Notes: a model not told the origin generated them from the sequence alone. DNA of 64,000 nt from Vombatus ursinus (GCF_900497805.2 NW_020954588.1:7484464-7548463); one strand, 5' to 3'; counted from the first letter of the stretch, positions 53,721-64,000 are shown. A program made the numbers and translations.

Positions 53721-54667
53721 CTTGACAGAACAGAGCCCTAACTCTGGTAGGGATACCAGGCAAAAGTTGCTAAAATGGCACTTGACCCCATGCTCTCCTA
53801 CAACCAGCCAAAGAAGGCATAGACCATAGGTGTTTGCTAGTCAGAGAATGATGATGATCTTTCACCACGAGGCCCCTTTGCTAACAGGGAAGTTGCAATG
53901 TAGTAGTTCTTTCCTTCATTCTTTATTTGGATTATAAGACTAAGTAGTACTTGACAAAAGGCGTTAGGGGTGAACTTGTCTCAGGGCTCACAGCCAGAGA
54001 AACAGCAGAAGATGAGAAGGGTGGAAATTGGAAAATTCAGATTAGCAAAGGTAGCTGTGGTTTACTCAAGCAAGGAAGAGTTTTGTTATATTTTTTACTT
54101 TCAGTTTTCTTCAGTAAATCAATATATGAGTGAGTAATCCTGTTAGGTCACAGGAAGCTGGAAGGATATTATAATCCTTTGGTAGTAGAAGCAACTAATT
54201 ATGATGGCATTAAATTATACCCTTAGATAAGAATGTAGGAAAAGCTGGGAGGATACAGTGACTGGGCAGAGCCTGTCCATGCATAAAAGAGATGCCATAA
54301 GTGATTAAGGACTTGAAGCTGCCATGGACTGCTCATACCTGCAGTAACTTGGCTCTGGACTTTGAGATCCATCTGATTGCTAAGTCATTTAGCTGGGTAG
54401 CCCCAGTGACTCACTTAGTGCCAATACAAAATAAGTGCTCCTTTGAGTGATGTTTCAGTTCTTCTTATATTAAGAAATATGTTTTTATACCAAAGTGAAT
54501 TACAGTAAGGGATACCTGAAGTAAATCTCATAAGTCTATGGATTTAGGTAGTAAAAGTTTTATTTGGGTTCCCTGTGCAGATTTTTCATATTTTAGTATC
54601 ATTTTGTGGATGTCATAGGAGCAAGCTGAGAATTGATTTAATAATTCCCTTTAAATAACTTGGTTAA
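53721..54667. other. Unique DNA
   Basis: About 950 bases without a recognised repeat. Confidence 0.4.
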
Positions 54668-54980
54668 GGAAGCAATAAACCAATAATATTTGAGGATTCA
54701 CTATGTTAAAAACTATTGGGAATATAGAAGAAGCATTTTAATTTCACTATAGTCCTTACTCTCAAGGGTTTACATTTTAGTTGAGGAAACAAGATTAACA
54801 TGGGAAAAAAGTAATGCCAGATAATGTATGATTAAACGCTAGATTGTTTGATCCAGATAGTAGTGGTATGTAATTATTTAGAGAAATGGGACAGCCATAA
54901 AAAGGGTCAAGAAGGGCTTCAAAGGGGAGATGGGACTTCAGCTGGACCTTGAGGGATAGGTAAGGGAGAGAGATAGAAAA
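54668..54980 (-). mobile_element. L2 3' region
   Basis: AATATTTGAGGATTCACTAT, CCTTACTCTCAAGGGTTTAC, ACAGCCATAAAAAGGGTCAA and GGGACTTCAGCTGGACCTTG follow L2 antisense order. Decayed. Confidence 0.65.
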
Positions 54981-55089
54981 GAGGACTGAATCACAGGATT
55001 TGAGAGTTGAAAGGTATCTTAACAGCTGTATAGTTGAATTCATACCATTATAGTCATGTGGTCAAAGATAAAAGGAAGATAAGATAGAC

Positions 55090-55190
55090 CAGGGGTGGGG
55101 AACCTATGGCCTATGCCTGTGGGGCCCTCTAGGTCCTCAAGTGTGGCCCTTTGACTGAATTCAAACTTCACAGAACAAATCCCTTAAGGG
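55090..55190. mobile_element. Foldback hAT-like MITE, one arm
   Basis: Starts CAGGGGTGGGGAACCTATGG, then GGGGCCCTCTAGGTCCTCAA and CCCTTTGACTGAATTCAAAC, ending ACAGAACAAATCCCTTAAGG. It matches the left arm of 9897-10075 and supplies the terminus lost there. The second arm is missing. Confidence 0.85.
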
Positions 55191-56029
55191 GTCCCTCGGT
55201 TTCACTAGATTACCTTATAAGGGAAGATTTTTTTTAGGGGAGGGGGACAGTTGTTGGTAGCAATGGAGATGCAGATAAAAAGAAGAGAGAACGTAGTGTC
55301 AATGAAACATTAAAAATATACACCAAAGAAAGCAGAAGGAAAGGAACACAGACAAGCAGGGGAATTTTGTTACTACTTTGTTTAATTTAATATATACTTA
55401 AAAAAAGCCAAACTGTACACAATAAAAGTGCATAGTTTAATATACAATACACTTTTTTCTTCTTTGTTTATTGAAATGTTCATGTTTGTTAAGTTCATAA
55501 TTAAAAAAAGAAAATTTAGCAAAAGAAAGTTTCTGTAAAGAAGTCCATTAGCTAAATTGACAAATCCAAGTAAAGCTGTTACTGCCTTGGGCCTACTGAA
55601 AAAAAAAATTGCTTTGGATTATGTGTGGGAAATGAGGAAGATGCACTAAAAAAAAAATGAGCTGCAGGGAAAGATCACATTGGTGGAAACTTTTCTCCTC
55701 TAGATTTTTTTTTAAGTAGAAAAGAACTGAGCATGATTGATTCAAGTCCTATGTTAGTTTAAATTATTATAAATATTTGTATGAAATAATTATGAAGTGG
55801 AAGGAGTTAGTTAAAACACACACAAAACCCAATTGCAAATGGATGTTACAAAGGAGATGGTTTATTTCTAATGTCCCTGGCTTATCTCTTATAGATAAAT
55901 CTATGACCATATCACTTAGCTATCTGATTATCTGTTTAAATGTGGTTATGAAAATGGACTGAGAGTTTTGTTTTGTAAGCCTGAGGTACTTCTGGCAAGT
56001 CACTTGTACCTCAGAGGCCTCAGGGTACA
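55191..56029. other. Unique AT-rich DNA
   Basis: No recognised repeat apart from A-runs. Confidence 0.4.
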
Positions 56030-56205
56030 GAAAGTCATAGATTAAATGAACTATAAGTTTAGAACTGAAAGGGACCCCAAGGGTCATGAAGGACTTAACT
56101 TTTATTTTACAGGTGAGGAAAATGAGTTCCAGGGAAATGAAGTTACTTGTACTATTGAGTGACAGAAATAAGATTAGAATCTTCCACTTCTTTTAAGACC
56201 AATAT
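56030..56205 (+). repeat. MIR/THER CORE-SINE
   Basis: AAGTTTAGAACTGAAAGGGA, CCCCAAGGGTCATGAAGG and TTATTTTACAGGTGAGGAAA. Confidence 0.78.
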
Positions 56206-56274
56206 GAAGAATATATACTTCTTTTGAAATAAGGCCAACTCTGAGTCTTTTTTTAAAGTCTCTCCTTTTGTTTT

Positions 56275-56520
56275 TTTAGGAAAAAACAAATTTTACTGAT
56301 GTCTTCATCACAGTCATTTCCAGATATGGCACCACTCCCACTAAATGAGCCCTTCCTGTAAAGAAGAAAACGGTTAAACAAAATGAACTACCATAGACTT
56401 CATCTGACAATTATACAGTATTCCACACCCATGGTCCCCCACCTCTCTACTGAGAAGAGAGAGGTAGTCTCTGGGGCCAAGGTTGTTACTGAAAATTATT
56501 CAGCGTTCAAACCTATTTTA
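56275..56520 (-). repeat. LINE-like 3' end, uncertain
   Basis: AACAAATTTTACTGATGTCT, CATTTCCAGATATGGCACCA, ATTCCACACCCATGGTCCCC and CACCTCTCTACTGAGAAGAG form a pattern I associate with an old LINE 3' UTR in reverse. Family not certain. Confidence 0.4.
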
Positions 56521-57054
56521 CACACATGTTCTTTCAGTGATGCTCTGTGATTGAAGACTTGGGAACATCAGAATCTCTAGAGGAACTTTCATTGATTTGA
56601 TATGTACTGGACAGGTAGCATATTATAGAAAACAAAATATCTCTAGACATAGGATCAGAAGATACTTAGTGATGTGATCCTGAGCAAACTCTTGAAGCCT
56701 CAGTTGGGACTTGGGGAAAGTCTACTTGAGAGAATCAAAGGATCAGGAAGGAAGAGGAAGTTATAGCATTGGTGACCTTCCAACTGAGTTGACTGGCACC
56801 TTAAGGTTCACAAAGCTGGGTGAAGAAAGCGCCTGTCAAGTCACTGCCGGACAAGCCAAATACAGGGGTCTTCTAGTCCACATGCGGAAGTGGTTTCCTC
56901 ATCTTGGGGCAAGGGATCCAGGGAGGCCAGGGAAAAATATAGTATATATGCTATGGCTGAAAACTCAGAGAAAATACTGAGGAAAACTGGGGATTGCTCC
57001 CATTAGACTGGGATGCCACGCCAACTCAAATTTGCTTTGGGTTAGGAGCTTAAG
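56521..57054. other. Mostly unique DNA
   Basis: A SINE-like patch lies at 56640-56720. An 89-codon plus frame (56711-56980) shows no domain. Confidence 0.4.
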
Positions 57055-57142
57055 TATGGTAAGGTCATAAATTTAGAGCAGGAAGGAATCACAGAGACCA
57101 TATAATCCATCCTGTGTATTTTGCAACTGAAGCCCAGAGAAG

Positions 57143-57396
57143 TTTGTTGTTACTTAGTTGTTTTTAGCCATGTCTGACTCTTCATGACCCCATTTGGGGT
57201 TTTCTTGGCACAGCCACTGGAGTGGTTTGTCATTTCCTTCTCCAGTCCATTTTATAAATGAGGAAACTGAGGTGAGCAGAGTTAAGTGACTTGCCCAGGG
57301 TTATACAGCTAGTAAGTATTTGAGGCTAGATTTGAACTCAGGAAGATGAGTCTTCCTGATTCCAAACCCAGGGCTTTATCCACTTCTCCACCTAAA
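57143..57396 (-). repeat. MAR1-type SINE nested in MIR
   Basis: TAGCCATGTCTGACTCTTCA, GGGGTTTTCTTGGCACAGCC, TTAAGTGACTTGCCCAGGG, CTTTATCCACTTCTCCACC. AGAAGTTT flanks both sides. Confidence 0.93.
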
Positions 57397-57439
57397 GAAG
57401 TTTATTGGTATACTAAAACTCACAAGTCAGGTAACAAAC

Positions 57440-57548
57440 TAGCCTTCATTAAGTGCCTAATATGTACGAGGCACAGTGCTAAGTGTACAAAGAAAGGCAA
57501 AAATAGTCCCTGCCCTCAAGGAGCTCACAGTCTAATGGAGTGGGGGTG
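57440..57548 (-). repeat. L2 3' UTR
   Basis: AGTGCCTAATATGTACGAGG, AGTCCCTGCCCTCAAGGAGC and TCACAGTCTAATGGAGTGGG. Confidence 0.85.
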
Positions 57549-57724
57549 CTGGGGGGGGTATAAATCCATGTCCTCTGACTCTATACCACTTTCTTCTATA
57601 CCACTCTTATCTCTCTGGTTAGCATCTACTGCAGTTGTAGCTGAGATTAGATTTTTGTAAAACATGATTAAATATACTGTGTTCCATAAATTTTACTGTA
57701 TCTATGCATGTGTTTCTATGCACT

Positions 57725-57822
57725 GTTATCATAGTTTTGCCTTTCTTTGTATCCCCAGCACTTAGCACAATCCCTGGCACACAGTAGGTACTTAATAAAT
57801 GCTAGATGACTGACTGACATTT
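57725..57822 (+). repeat. L2 3' terminus
   Basis: TTGTATCCCCAGCACTTAGC, ACAATCCCTGGCACACAGTA, TACTTAATAAATGCTAGATG. Confidence 0.9.
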
Positions 57823-58075
57823 TAAAATCTCTGATTATGTGGTTTGGGGGGCTGTGGTTTTTGTTTTTATTGCTTCCTCTTAGTTTCCTAGTAAAAGTTC
57901 TTTATGAAAAACTTCAAACTTTTCTTAGTTAAGGGATTTTTTTCTCTCATTCTTTAGCTGGTGTAGTTTTGAAGGATCAGTGATACTTAAAGAGTAGGTA
58001 CAGCAATGGCTACATGCCAGACGGGTTCTAGGAAGCTGGCATTGCTGAGGCATATTCAATGGACTCTGTAGGAAA
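57823..58075. other. Unassigned DNA
   Basis: No recognised element left of the L1 ORF1 piece. Confidence 0.35.
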
Positions 58076-58530
58076 AGGATCAAAGCCTCTTTCTTCTTTT
58101 CTTGTAATATTTTCTCCTTGACATGGGAACTCTGGAATTTGGCTGTAATATTCCTAGGAGTTTTCCTTTGGGAATCTCTTTCAGGAGGAGATCGGTGGAT
58201 TCTTTCAATTTCTATTTTGCCTTCTGGTTCTAGAATATCAGGACAGTTTTCCTTGATAATTTCTTGAAAGATGATGTTGAGACTCTTTTTTTGATCATGG
58301 CTTTCAGATAGTCCAATAATTTTTAAATTCTCTCTACTGGATCTGTTTTCCAGGTCAGTTGTTTTTCCAGTGAGATATTTCACATTGTCTTCTAGTTTTT
58401 CATTCTCTTGGTTTTGTTTTACAGTGTCTTGATTTCTCATAAGGTCACTAACTTCCAATTGCTCTATTCTGATTTTTAAGAAAGTATTTTCTTCAGTAAG
58501 CTTTTGGACTTCCTTTTCCTCTTTCTTCTT
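58076..58530 (-). pseudogene. L1 ORF1 RRM-region remnant
   Basis: Minus translation has LMRNQDTVKQNQENEKLEDN, VKYLTGKTTDLENRSSRENL, KIIGLSESHD, then IIKENCPDILEPEGKIEIER and IHRSPP. This is the end of the ORF1p coiled coil and the RRM plus start of the C-terminal domain. Both sides are truncated; after KEKILQEKKKEALILF the match to ORF1 stops. Most readable ORF1 segment in the window. Confidence 0.9.
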
Positions 58531-58930
58531 TTCCTCTCACCTTTAGACATTAGATACACAGAAGAACTAACATTAATCTGCAACAGCTTGGAAATCAAAC
58601 ATCTTCCTGGGGTTCAGGAAATCCTTTTTGAAATCCAGATTTTCCAGACTGTCGAACTAAATGTATAATAATGGAGGCTATTATAGGTCTTAACAACCAT
58701 CTCTAAGTTAGTTCCCATATGTAGAGATCCAAGAGAAGCCACAAATATGAACAGGTAGTAATCGCTTATGGGTAGCATGTGAATTTCAAAGGAGCAAAAG
58801 GATCTGAAATGGCCTCTCATCTCATGAACTTTGACATCTTCTTGTATAGACTTTTTACCTTTGCCTCATATACAATACTATCAGTTTAAAGTGGTCTAAC
58901 CATGAAAGAGATATTGCTATGGTTTTTTGG
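58531..58930. other. Unique DNA
   Basis: No recognised element. Confidence 0.35.
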
Positions 58931-58951
58931 TCAGTCAATCAACAATCATTT

Positions 58952-59327
58952 GTTTTTTTATGTCAGGCATCTTTTATTTTAATTAACTAATTAATATTTA
59001 GTTTTTGACATTCGCTTTTATAAGATTGTCAGTTCTAAATTTTCCTCCTCCTTTCCCTCCCCAAGACGGCTTGCAATCTGATGTAGGCTACACATGTACA
59101 ATCAAACATATTTCCACATTAATCATGTCGTGAAAGAAGAATCAGAACAAAAGGGGAAAACCACAAGAAAAAAAAAAGAGAGAAAATAGCATGCTTCGAT
59201 CTGCATTCAGACTCCATAGTTCTTTCTCTGGATGTGGATAGCATTTTCCATCATGAGTCTTTTGGAATTGTCTTAGATCATCACATTGCTGAGAAGAACT
59301 AAGTCTATCAAAGTTGGTCATTGCACG
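58952..59327 (-). mobile_element. 5'-truncated L1 nested in L2
   Basis: Antisense L1 3' UTR as at 35804-36300: TGATGTAGGCTACACATGTA, TGCTTCGATCTGCATTCAGA, CATCATGAGTCTTTTGGAAT. ATCAACAATCATTT flanks it at 58938-58951 and 59328-59341 (14-bp target duplication). About 376 bases, non-coding. Confidence 0.93.
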
Positions 59328-60364
59328 ATCAACAATCATTTTTTAAGTGATTACTACATGCCAAGCATCATGCAAAGCACTGCTGTTCTAAAGACAAAAG
59401 TCAAAAGGGTTCTTCTCAAGCTGCTTACAGTCTAGACAAGGGAGGCAACATGTACATATATTATAATACTTTATTATGTTATAATATAAACTAGATATGC
59501 TGTGATTTTGGTGGGAAGGCACTAACAGCTGAGCGGGTCACCAAAGGTCTCATGTAGGAGGCAGTGCTCAAGATAAGCCTTGAAGGAAACCAGGGATTCT
59601 AAGAGATGAAGATGAAGAGTACATTCCAGATTGGGGTATAGCTTGTGCCAAAGCAGGGTGGAAGATGGAGTACCATGTATGAACAACAGCAAAAAGTCCA
59701 GTTTAGCCAAACTACAATGTGTATGGAAAGAAGTAATGTGTAGAAAGGCTGGAAAGGTAGATTGGGGCCATGTTATAAAAGAATTTAAATTCCAAAGAAA
59801 GGAGTTTATATTTAATCTTGGAGCCAATAGGGAAGGAACCATTGGAGTTTATTGAGTAAGGGAGTGACGTGGTCAGATTGTGCTTTAGGAAAATCAGTTT
59901 GGTGGCTGCATGATTGGAGACAGGAGAGACTTGAAGCAAGGAAACCAATTAAGAGGCTAATGCAAACAGCCCTTGTGAGAGGTGATGAAGGCCTGAACAA
60001 GGGTTATGGTTGTGGTTGTGTGAGTGGAGAGAAATGGATATATAGGAGGGATGTTATGAAGATAGAAATGACAAGATGTCATTTGTCATAACTGAATTGA
60101 GAGTGAGGAGTCAAGGATGACACCAAGGTCACCAACCTGAATGATTAGCAGAATGGTGATGTCATCGACAGAAATGGGCAAGATCAGAAGATGGACAGAT
60201 TTGAACAGAAAGTGAATGAGATTAGTTTGAGACAAGTTGAGTTTGAAATAGCTACAAGATGCCCAGTTAGAAATGTCTGGTAGGTGCTGGGAGTGGAACT
60301 CTGGAGAAAAACTGGTACTGAAAATGTAGATCTTGAAATCAACCACATAGAGGTGATGAGGTCA

Positions 60365-60432
60365 TTGAGAGAGGGAGAGAGAGAGAGAGAGAGAGCGGGA
60401 GAGACAAGAGAGACAGAGAGAGAGTGTAGGAA
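60365..60432. repeat. (GA)n tract in L2
   Basis: Purine run of GAGA units with CGGG and ACAA interruptions, expanded inside the L2 copy. Confidence 0.93.
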
Positions 60433-60782
60433 GAAAAGAGAAGAGGACCCCGGGAAGGACTTTGAAGGGCACGCCCACAGTTAGGGGGCATGTTGTGAGT
60501 AATAATCCAGCAAAGGAGACTGACAATGAACAGTCAGACAAGTAGGAAAGCTGAGGCAAAGAACAGCGCCATAAAAATGCAGAGAGAAGGAAGTATCTAG
60601 GAGAGATGGTCAACAGTGTCAAAAGCTATAGAAAGGTCAAGAAAGATGATGGCTGAGAGAAAGCCATTAGATTTGGCAATTAAGAGACCTTTGGTAACTT
60701 TGGGAAGGTCAGTTTCAGTTGTATGATAAGATTTTGCAGTAAAAGCATTAGGAAAAAGTAAGCCAAAACCACTCGGATAATT

Positions 60783-60905
60783 TAGGAAGCAGTGTGACCT
60801 AGCCAATAGAGAAGTGGGCCTCAGAATCCGGAAGATCTAAGTTCAAGCCCAACCTCTGAAATTTATTAGTTTGACCTCGGGGAAGTCACTTACCCTCGCC
60901 ATACC
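60783..60905 (+). repeat. SINE 5' part
   Basis: GAAGCAGTGTGACCTAGCCA, CGGAAGATCTAAGTTCAAGC, GGGGAAGTCACTTACC; the 3' part is absent. Confidence 0.75.
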
Positions 60906-61279
60906 AAAACATTTCTCTACAGGTATAAGTTAGTAACCCAGAAGTTTCTTCCCAGGAGAGAATCATGTTAGTCCACCCAAAAAGGGGAAGAGAAGGGGAG
61001 ACAGACCATATTGCTAGAGCCACATGGCCTCATATTTTATCATCAAAGGAAATGCTATAGAAATACACTGAGATACAGAAACCCTGACCCAACTGACCTT
61101 TTCCTTAGATTATTTCTTCCTCTTCCTAGTGGCTCATTTCAAATTGGCCACTGTTTCATTGGTCCTTTGTAACTACAACCATCCAACCTAATTCAAATTG
61201 AAATGTGAGTAGGAATGATTTTAAAGTATCTACGTGCACTGCTGTATATGAGGAAAATACTGTTTCTAGAGTGAAGCAC
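60906..61279. other. Unassigned DNA
   Basis: No recognised element. Confidence 0.35.
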
Positions 61280-61572
61280 TGTTATAAATGTGTTATTATT
61301 ACACGGCATTGTGATAGGAAGGAAACATACTTTTCTTGCCCTCAGGGAACTCACAGTCTATTTGGGGAGGTAGAATAAACAGCCATGAAATAGCTCATGA
61401 ATATTACTATAAAGTTATATATAATAAGTGAAAATTAATATGGCACAATCTGAATACACAAGAAATAAGTAGATTGAGAAGTCAGGAGGCATCAATCATA
61501 AGAGCCTTCCTAGAGGGGGTGAATTTGAGCAAGGTTTTAAAGGAAATGAGGGATTGACTGAGAGGGAACTAG
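61280..61572 (-). mobile_element. L2 3' region
   Basis: CTTGCCCTCAGGGAACTCAC, AGTCTATTTGGGGAGG, ATAAGAGCCTTCCTAGAGGG and GAGCAAGGTTTTAAAGGAAA in antisense order. Confidence 0.75.
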
Positions 61573-61621
61573 AGAGTGGTATATAAAAAGGAAAAAAAAA
61601 AATTTGCCTTAGATATAGGAG

Positions 61622-61829
61622 GGAAACATACATATATTAAACACCTACTATGTGACCCCTTAGAGGTAGGTGTTAATATTACCCCCATTTTACAGTCAAG
61701 GAAACAGGCAAGCAGAGCTTAAATGACTTGCCCAGGGACACACGGCTAGTGAATATCTGAGACCAGATTTGGATTCAACTCCCTGACTCCAGGCCTAGCA
61801 CTCTATCCACAGCGTCATCTAATTACCTA
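61622..61829 (+). repeat. MIR
   Basis: AAACACCTACTATGTGACCC, CCCCATTTTACAGTCAAGGA, GACTTGCCCAGGGACACACG, CTCTATCCACAGCGTCATC. Confidence 0.92.
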
Positions 61830-61891
61830 GCAAATTGTCTAGCTTGGTTGAATTCAAAGGTTCATGGTAGAAAGTAAGGAAAAAAGACAGA

Positions 61892-62090
61892 ATGTTGTTT
61901 TTTAGTCATTTCAGTAGTATCTGATTCTGTGACCCCATTTGGGATTTTCTTAGCAAAATACTGGAGTGGTTTGCCATTTCTTTCTCCAGTTTGTTTTTAC
62001 AGATGAAGAAACTGAGGCAAACAGGGTTAAGTGACTTTCCCAGGGTCACACAGCTAGTAAGTATCTGAGGCCAGATTTGAACTCAGCAAT
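61892..62090 (-). repeat. MAR1-type SINE, head missing
   Basis: TTAGTCATTTCAGTAGTATC, GGAGTGGTTTGCCATTTCTT, GGGTCACACAGCTAGTAAGT; 5' truncated at ACTCAGCAATT. Confidence 0.93.
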
Positions 62091-63054
62091 TAATAGCCTT
62101 GATGCTTAGAGATTTTTATTGTTTGGTTCCCTTTTTGTAGGAAATTATCATTCTTCAAAAGATCAGAAATACAGTTAGTCATCTGGGAAACTGTTGTTAT
62201 TTTCTATCAGTGGTAATTGATCATTCTCAACCAAATCCTTTGTATTGATGCTCAGCTGGTGTTCTCAAGGTCCTAGAAGTGTTTAGGTTAAAAAAGGAAT
62301 AGAGTTAGAATTTCCCCCCAAATTGTTACTTTTTCTTGCTGGAGAATAAAATTAACTCTATAGTAGTTAATTTTAAACAGGGTCAGGTTTAAAAACTTCT
62401 ATTCACCGAGATTATGTACAATGAAAAATGTTTACAAAGAGAAGGAAGTCTATAAAGTCCAAATTGCCTTCTTCCCACCTAAATTAAAAAGATGAGATCT
62501 ATTATTTCAATTGAAAAAAAATGAGCAGAAATCAAAATTGTGGTTAGTAGATAGGCATCTATCTAAAATCCAGTTCATACCAGCATGGAATATGAAAGAT
62601 CTGAGTTTAACAAAGCAAATAGAGCCAGGGCTTCTTATATCAGAGGGCCTAGAAATTAGAAACACAAGCAAAAAAAAAAAAATGTAAAAAGAACTAGTAA
62701 AAACAAAAAAGCAGATGAATTGTAGATTTGGGAAAATGAATGTGTCTTTCAAAATCAACAATGCAAGTTGACCAAGATAAATTATTGTAGTTATATGTTA
62801 TGTAAAGAAATCTACAGAAAACTAGTCCCATTGACCTACAATACTGCAAGTAAAATTAGGTAAATTCAGAAATTTTCAGGTTTATTTTGGGCTTGAAAGA
62901 CAGTGATGAAGTTATATTTAGTGGTTAGCTATCCTAGTTTCATGTAGGAGATTTCTTCCAGTGACTGCAGTGTCTCTAAACTTGTATAATTTCGCATGAA
63001 ATTTGAAATGAGAGGAACTCGAGAAGGGGAATGGGGAAGAGTTTTGGAATGATA
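62091..63054. other. Unique AT-rich DNA
   Basis: About 960 bases without a recognised repeat; an 84-codon minus frame is F/S-rich and unsupported. Confidence 0.4.
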
Positions 63055-63134
63055 ACGGACTTTGACATAGTACCTGAAGGTCGTCAAAGGACTTTACATA
63101 TGTTATCTCATTTGAGCTTTATGACAGTTTTGTG

Positions 63135-63172
63135 ATATATATATATATATACATACATAGAGAGAGAGAGAT
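63135..63172. repeat. (TA)n(GA)n microsatellite
   Basis: ATATATATATATATA followed by GAGAGAGAGA at the MIR/SINE junction. Confidence 0.93.
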
Positions 63173-63174
63173 TT

Positions 63175-63320
63175 GTCAGAAGCAGTAGAGATAAGATTGA
63201 ACTTGGAATTAGAAATATCTGAGTTTGAATCTTGCCTCAGATACCAGCTGTGTGGTTAATTAAGTGGCAAGTCACTTAATTAACCTCTCTCCGCCTCAGT
63301 TTCCTCATCTGTAAAATGAC
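63175..63320 (+). repeat. tRNA-related SINE nested in MIR
   Basis: GAGTTTGAATCTTGCCTCAG, GCAAGTCACTTAATTAACC and CCTCAGTTTCCTCATCTGTA. It contains an unusual 13-bp-arm palindrome at 63254-63285 in place of the normal GACCCTGG word. Confidence 0.85.
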
Positions 63321-63410
63321 TTAGCTTACACAGATAAATGTCTGTGGCAGGATTTGAACTCAAGTCAAGTCTCCAGTTCCATGCTTCATCCACTGTACCA
63401 CCCAGTTATA

Positions 63411-63580
63411 GCATAAAAGCCAACAGGAGAGGAAACATCCCTACCATATACTATAGTAGGTTCTCCTCAACTCCATACATTTGAAGAATGAACAATAATG
63501 GACTATACAGAAAGGATCAAAATGAAAGGTAATATCTTGACTGTTTGAAGTGCTTTGAGGAGAAAGAATAACTTAAAGAT
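63411..63580. other. Unique DNA
   Basis: No recognised element. Confidence 0.35.
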
Positions 63581-63724
63581 TTTTTTTTTTGGCTAAGTAA
63601 TGGGGTTAATTGACTTGCCCAGGGTCACACAGCTAGTAAGTGTTGAGTGTCTGAGGCTGTATTTGAACTCAGGTCCTCCTGACTCCAGAGCCAGTGCTCT
63701 ATCCACTGTGCCACCTGGCTGTCC
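63581..63724 (-). repeat. WSINE-type SINE
   Basis: Poly-T, GGTTAATTGACTTGCCCAGG, GTCACACAGCTAGTAAGTGT, ACTCAGGTCCTCCTGACTCC, CTCTATCCACTGTGCCACC. Full length and well preserved. Target duplications are not clear. Confidence 0.94.
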
Positions 63725-64000
63725 TAAGATGTTTTATAAAAGCCCTCACATTTTATATTGGAAAAAGGAATCCAAACAGTTGGGGTGGGGAAATGACATA
63801 TATTAAACATCAGGGGAATAATTTTAGGATTACAGAATATTATTTTACCCAACAGAAATAGCTGATGCTCTTGAATGACCTGCTGAATAAAAGAAACTTG
63901 TAAGAAAACCAGGATTTATAAAACAGATAAATTAGGAGATGATTATTCATTTTACAGAGGTAGTTTTTACCAGCAAAAGGATTTTTGCAGGGTTAATAGC
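63725..64000. other. Unique DNA
   Basis: No recognised element to the window edge. Confidence 0.35.

Larger units (their letters stand above)
57055..57612 (+). repeat. MIR/THER split by two later inserts
   Basis: Parts at 57055-57142 (TTAGAGCAGGAAGGAATCAC), 57397-57439 (ACTCACAAGTCAGGTAACAA) and 57550-57612 (AATCCATGTCCTCTGACTCT). A reverse MAR1 SINE and a reverse L2 3' end lie between them. Confidence 0.65.
58931..60810 (-). mobile_element. Long L2 copy split by L1
   Basis: The 3' terminus is at 58931-58951. After an L1 insert it continues from 59328 (ACATGCCAAGCATCATGCAA) to the reverse transcriptase region near 60610-60800. Minus translations include LLIAKSNGF and IIFLDLSIAFDTVDH (the LDLSAAFDTVDH block of CR1/L2 reverse transcriptases), KLNLSQTNLIHFL, DLGVILDSSLS and, near the end, SFKAYLEHCLLHETF. 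Many stops. About 1.5 kb of element without the insert. Confidence 0.9.
63055..63410 (+). repeat. MIR split by a SINE
   Basis: Left part 63055-63140 (TTTACATATGTTATCTCATT). Right part 63321-63410 (GGCAGGATTTGAACTCAAGT, TCATCCACTGTACCACCC). Simple repeat and a SINE lie between. Confidence 0.75.

Noticed and set aside
1-64000. Retrovirus-like, Polinton, CRISPR, toxin or operon-like content
   Set aside because: No gag, pol, env, integrase or capsid-like words, no spaced identical repeats and no clustered open frames were found; the composition is ordinary marsupial non-coding DNA.

Overview
The window is repeat-dense, AT-leaning vertebrate genomic DNA, almost certainly from a marsupial and most like an Australian one. 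The evidence is the mix of repeats. Young tRNA-related SINEs begin with a GGGGCAGCTAGGTGG head and carry a CAGTGGATAGAGCAC / GAGTTCAAATCC core, as in marsupial WSINE/MAR1 families. Alongside them are long CR1/L3 and L2 copies, MIR/THER CORE-SINEs, L1 copies with a marsupial-type 3' end, and RTE, hAT and mariner relics. I found no host protein-coding exon, tRNA, rRNA, CRISPR array or bacterial-type gene. The open frames present are retroelement or transposase remnants, antisense or microsatellite frames, or chance frames of about 60-110 codons. No retrovirus-like element was recognised. The stretch looks intergenic or deep intronic.

Layout: 0-10 kb alternates SINE, MIR and L1 3' ends with unique DNA. 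9.9-12.4 kb is a cluster of DNA-transposon relics (two foldback elements, a hAT-like MITE) and an RTE endonuclease fragment. 12.4-21 kb holds MIR, L2 and SINE copies, a polypyrimidine tract and a 248-bp segment present twice (15.69 and 17.97 kb) with one mismatch. 22.1-23.5 kb is repeat-poor. 23.5-31.7 kb is a nested LINE zone in which CR1 is interrupted by L1, and that L1 by a young SINE. 32-37 kb has L2, then an L1 5' piece joined head-on to an L1 3' end, a 406-base assembly gap, and a second L1 facing the first. 39-42 kb is the largest repeat-poor block (about 3 kb) and the best place to look for a conserved regulatory element. 42-53 kb has a 3'-truncated L1 5' end inside a MIR, CR1 and L2 copies, a mariner remnant and a hAT transposon inserted in CR1. 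53-64 kb holds L2 (one copy split by L1 with a clear target duplication), MIR and SINEs.

The elements do not form a working pathway; what links them is insertion history. Nesting gives a relative order: CR1, L2 and MIR are oldest, then hAT, L1 and MAR1-type SINEs, with WSINE-type copies youngest. I see no convincing new biological system. The most useful observations are the 248-bp duplication, the palindromic transposon relics, the inverted L1 junction at the gap, a template-switch-like palindrome in a SINE, and the repeat-poor blocks. Family names come from recognised sequence words, not a database search, and most repeat ends are accurate to about 5-20 bases.
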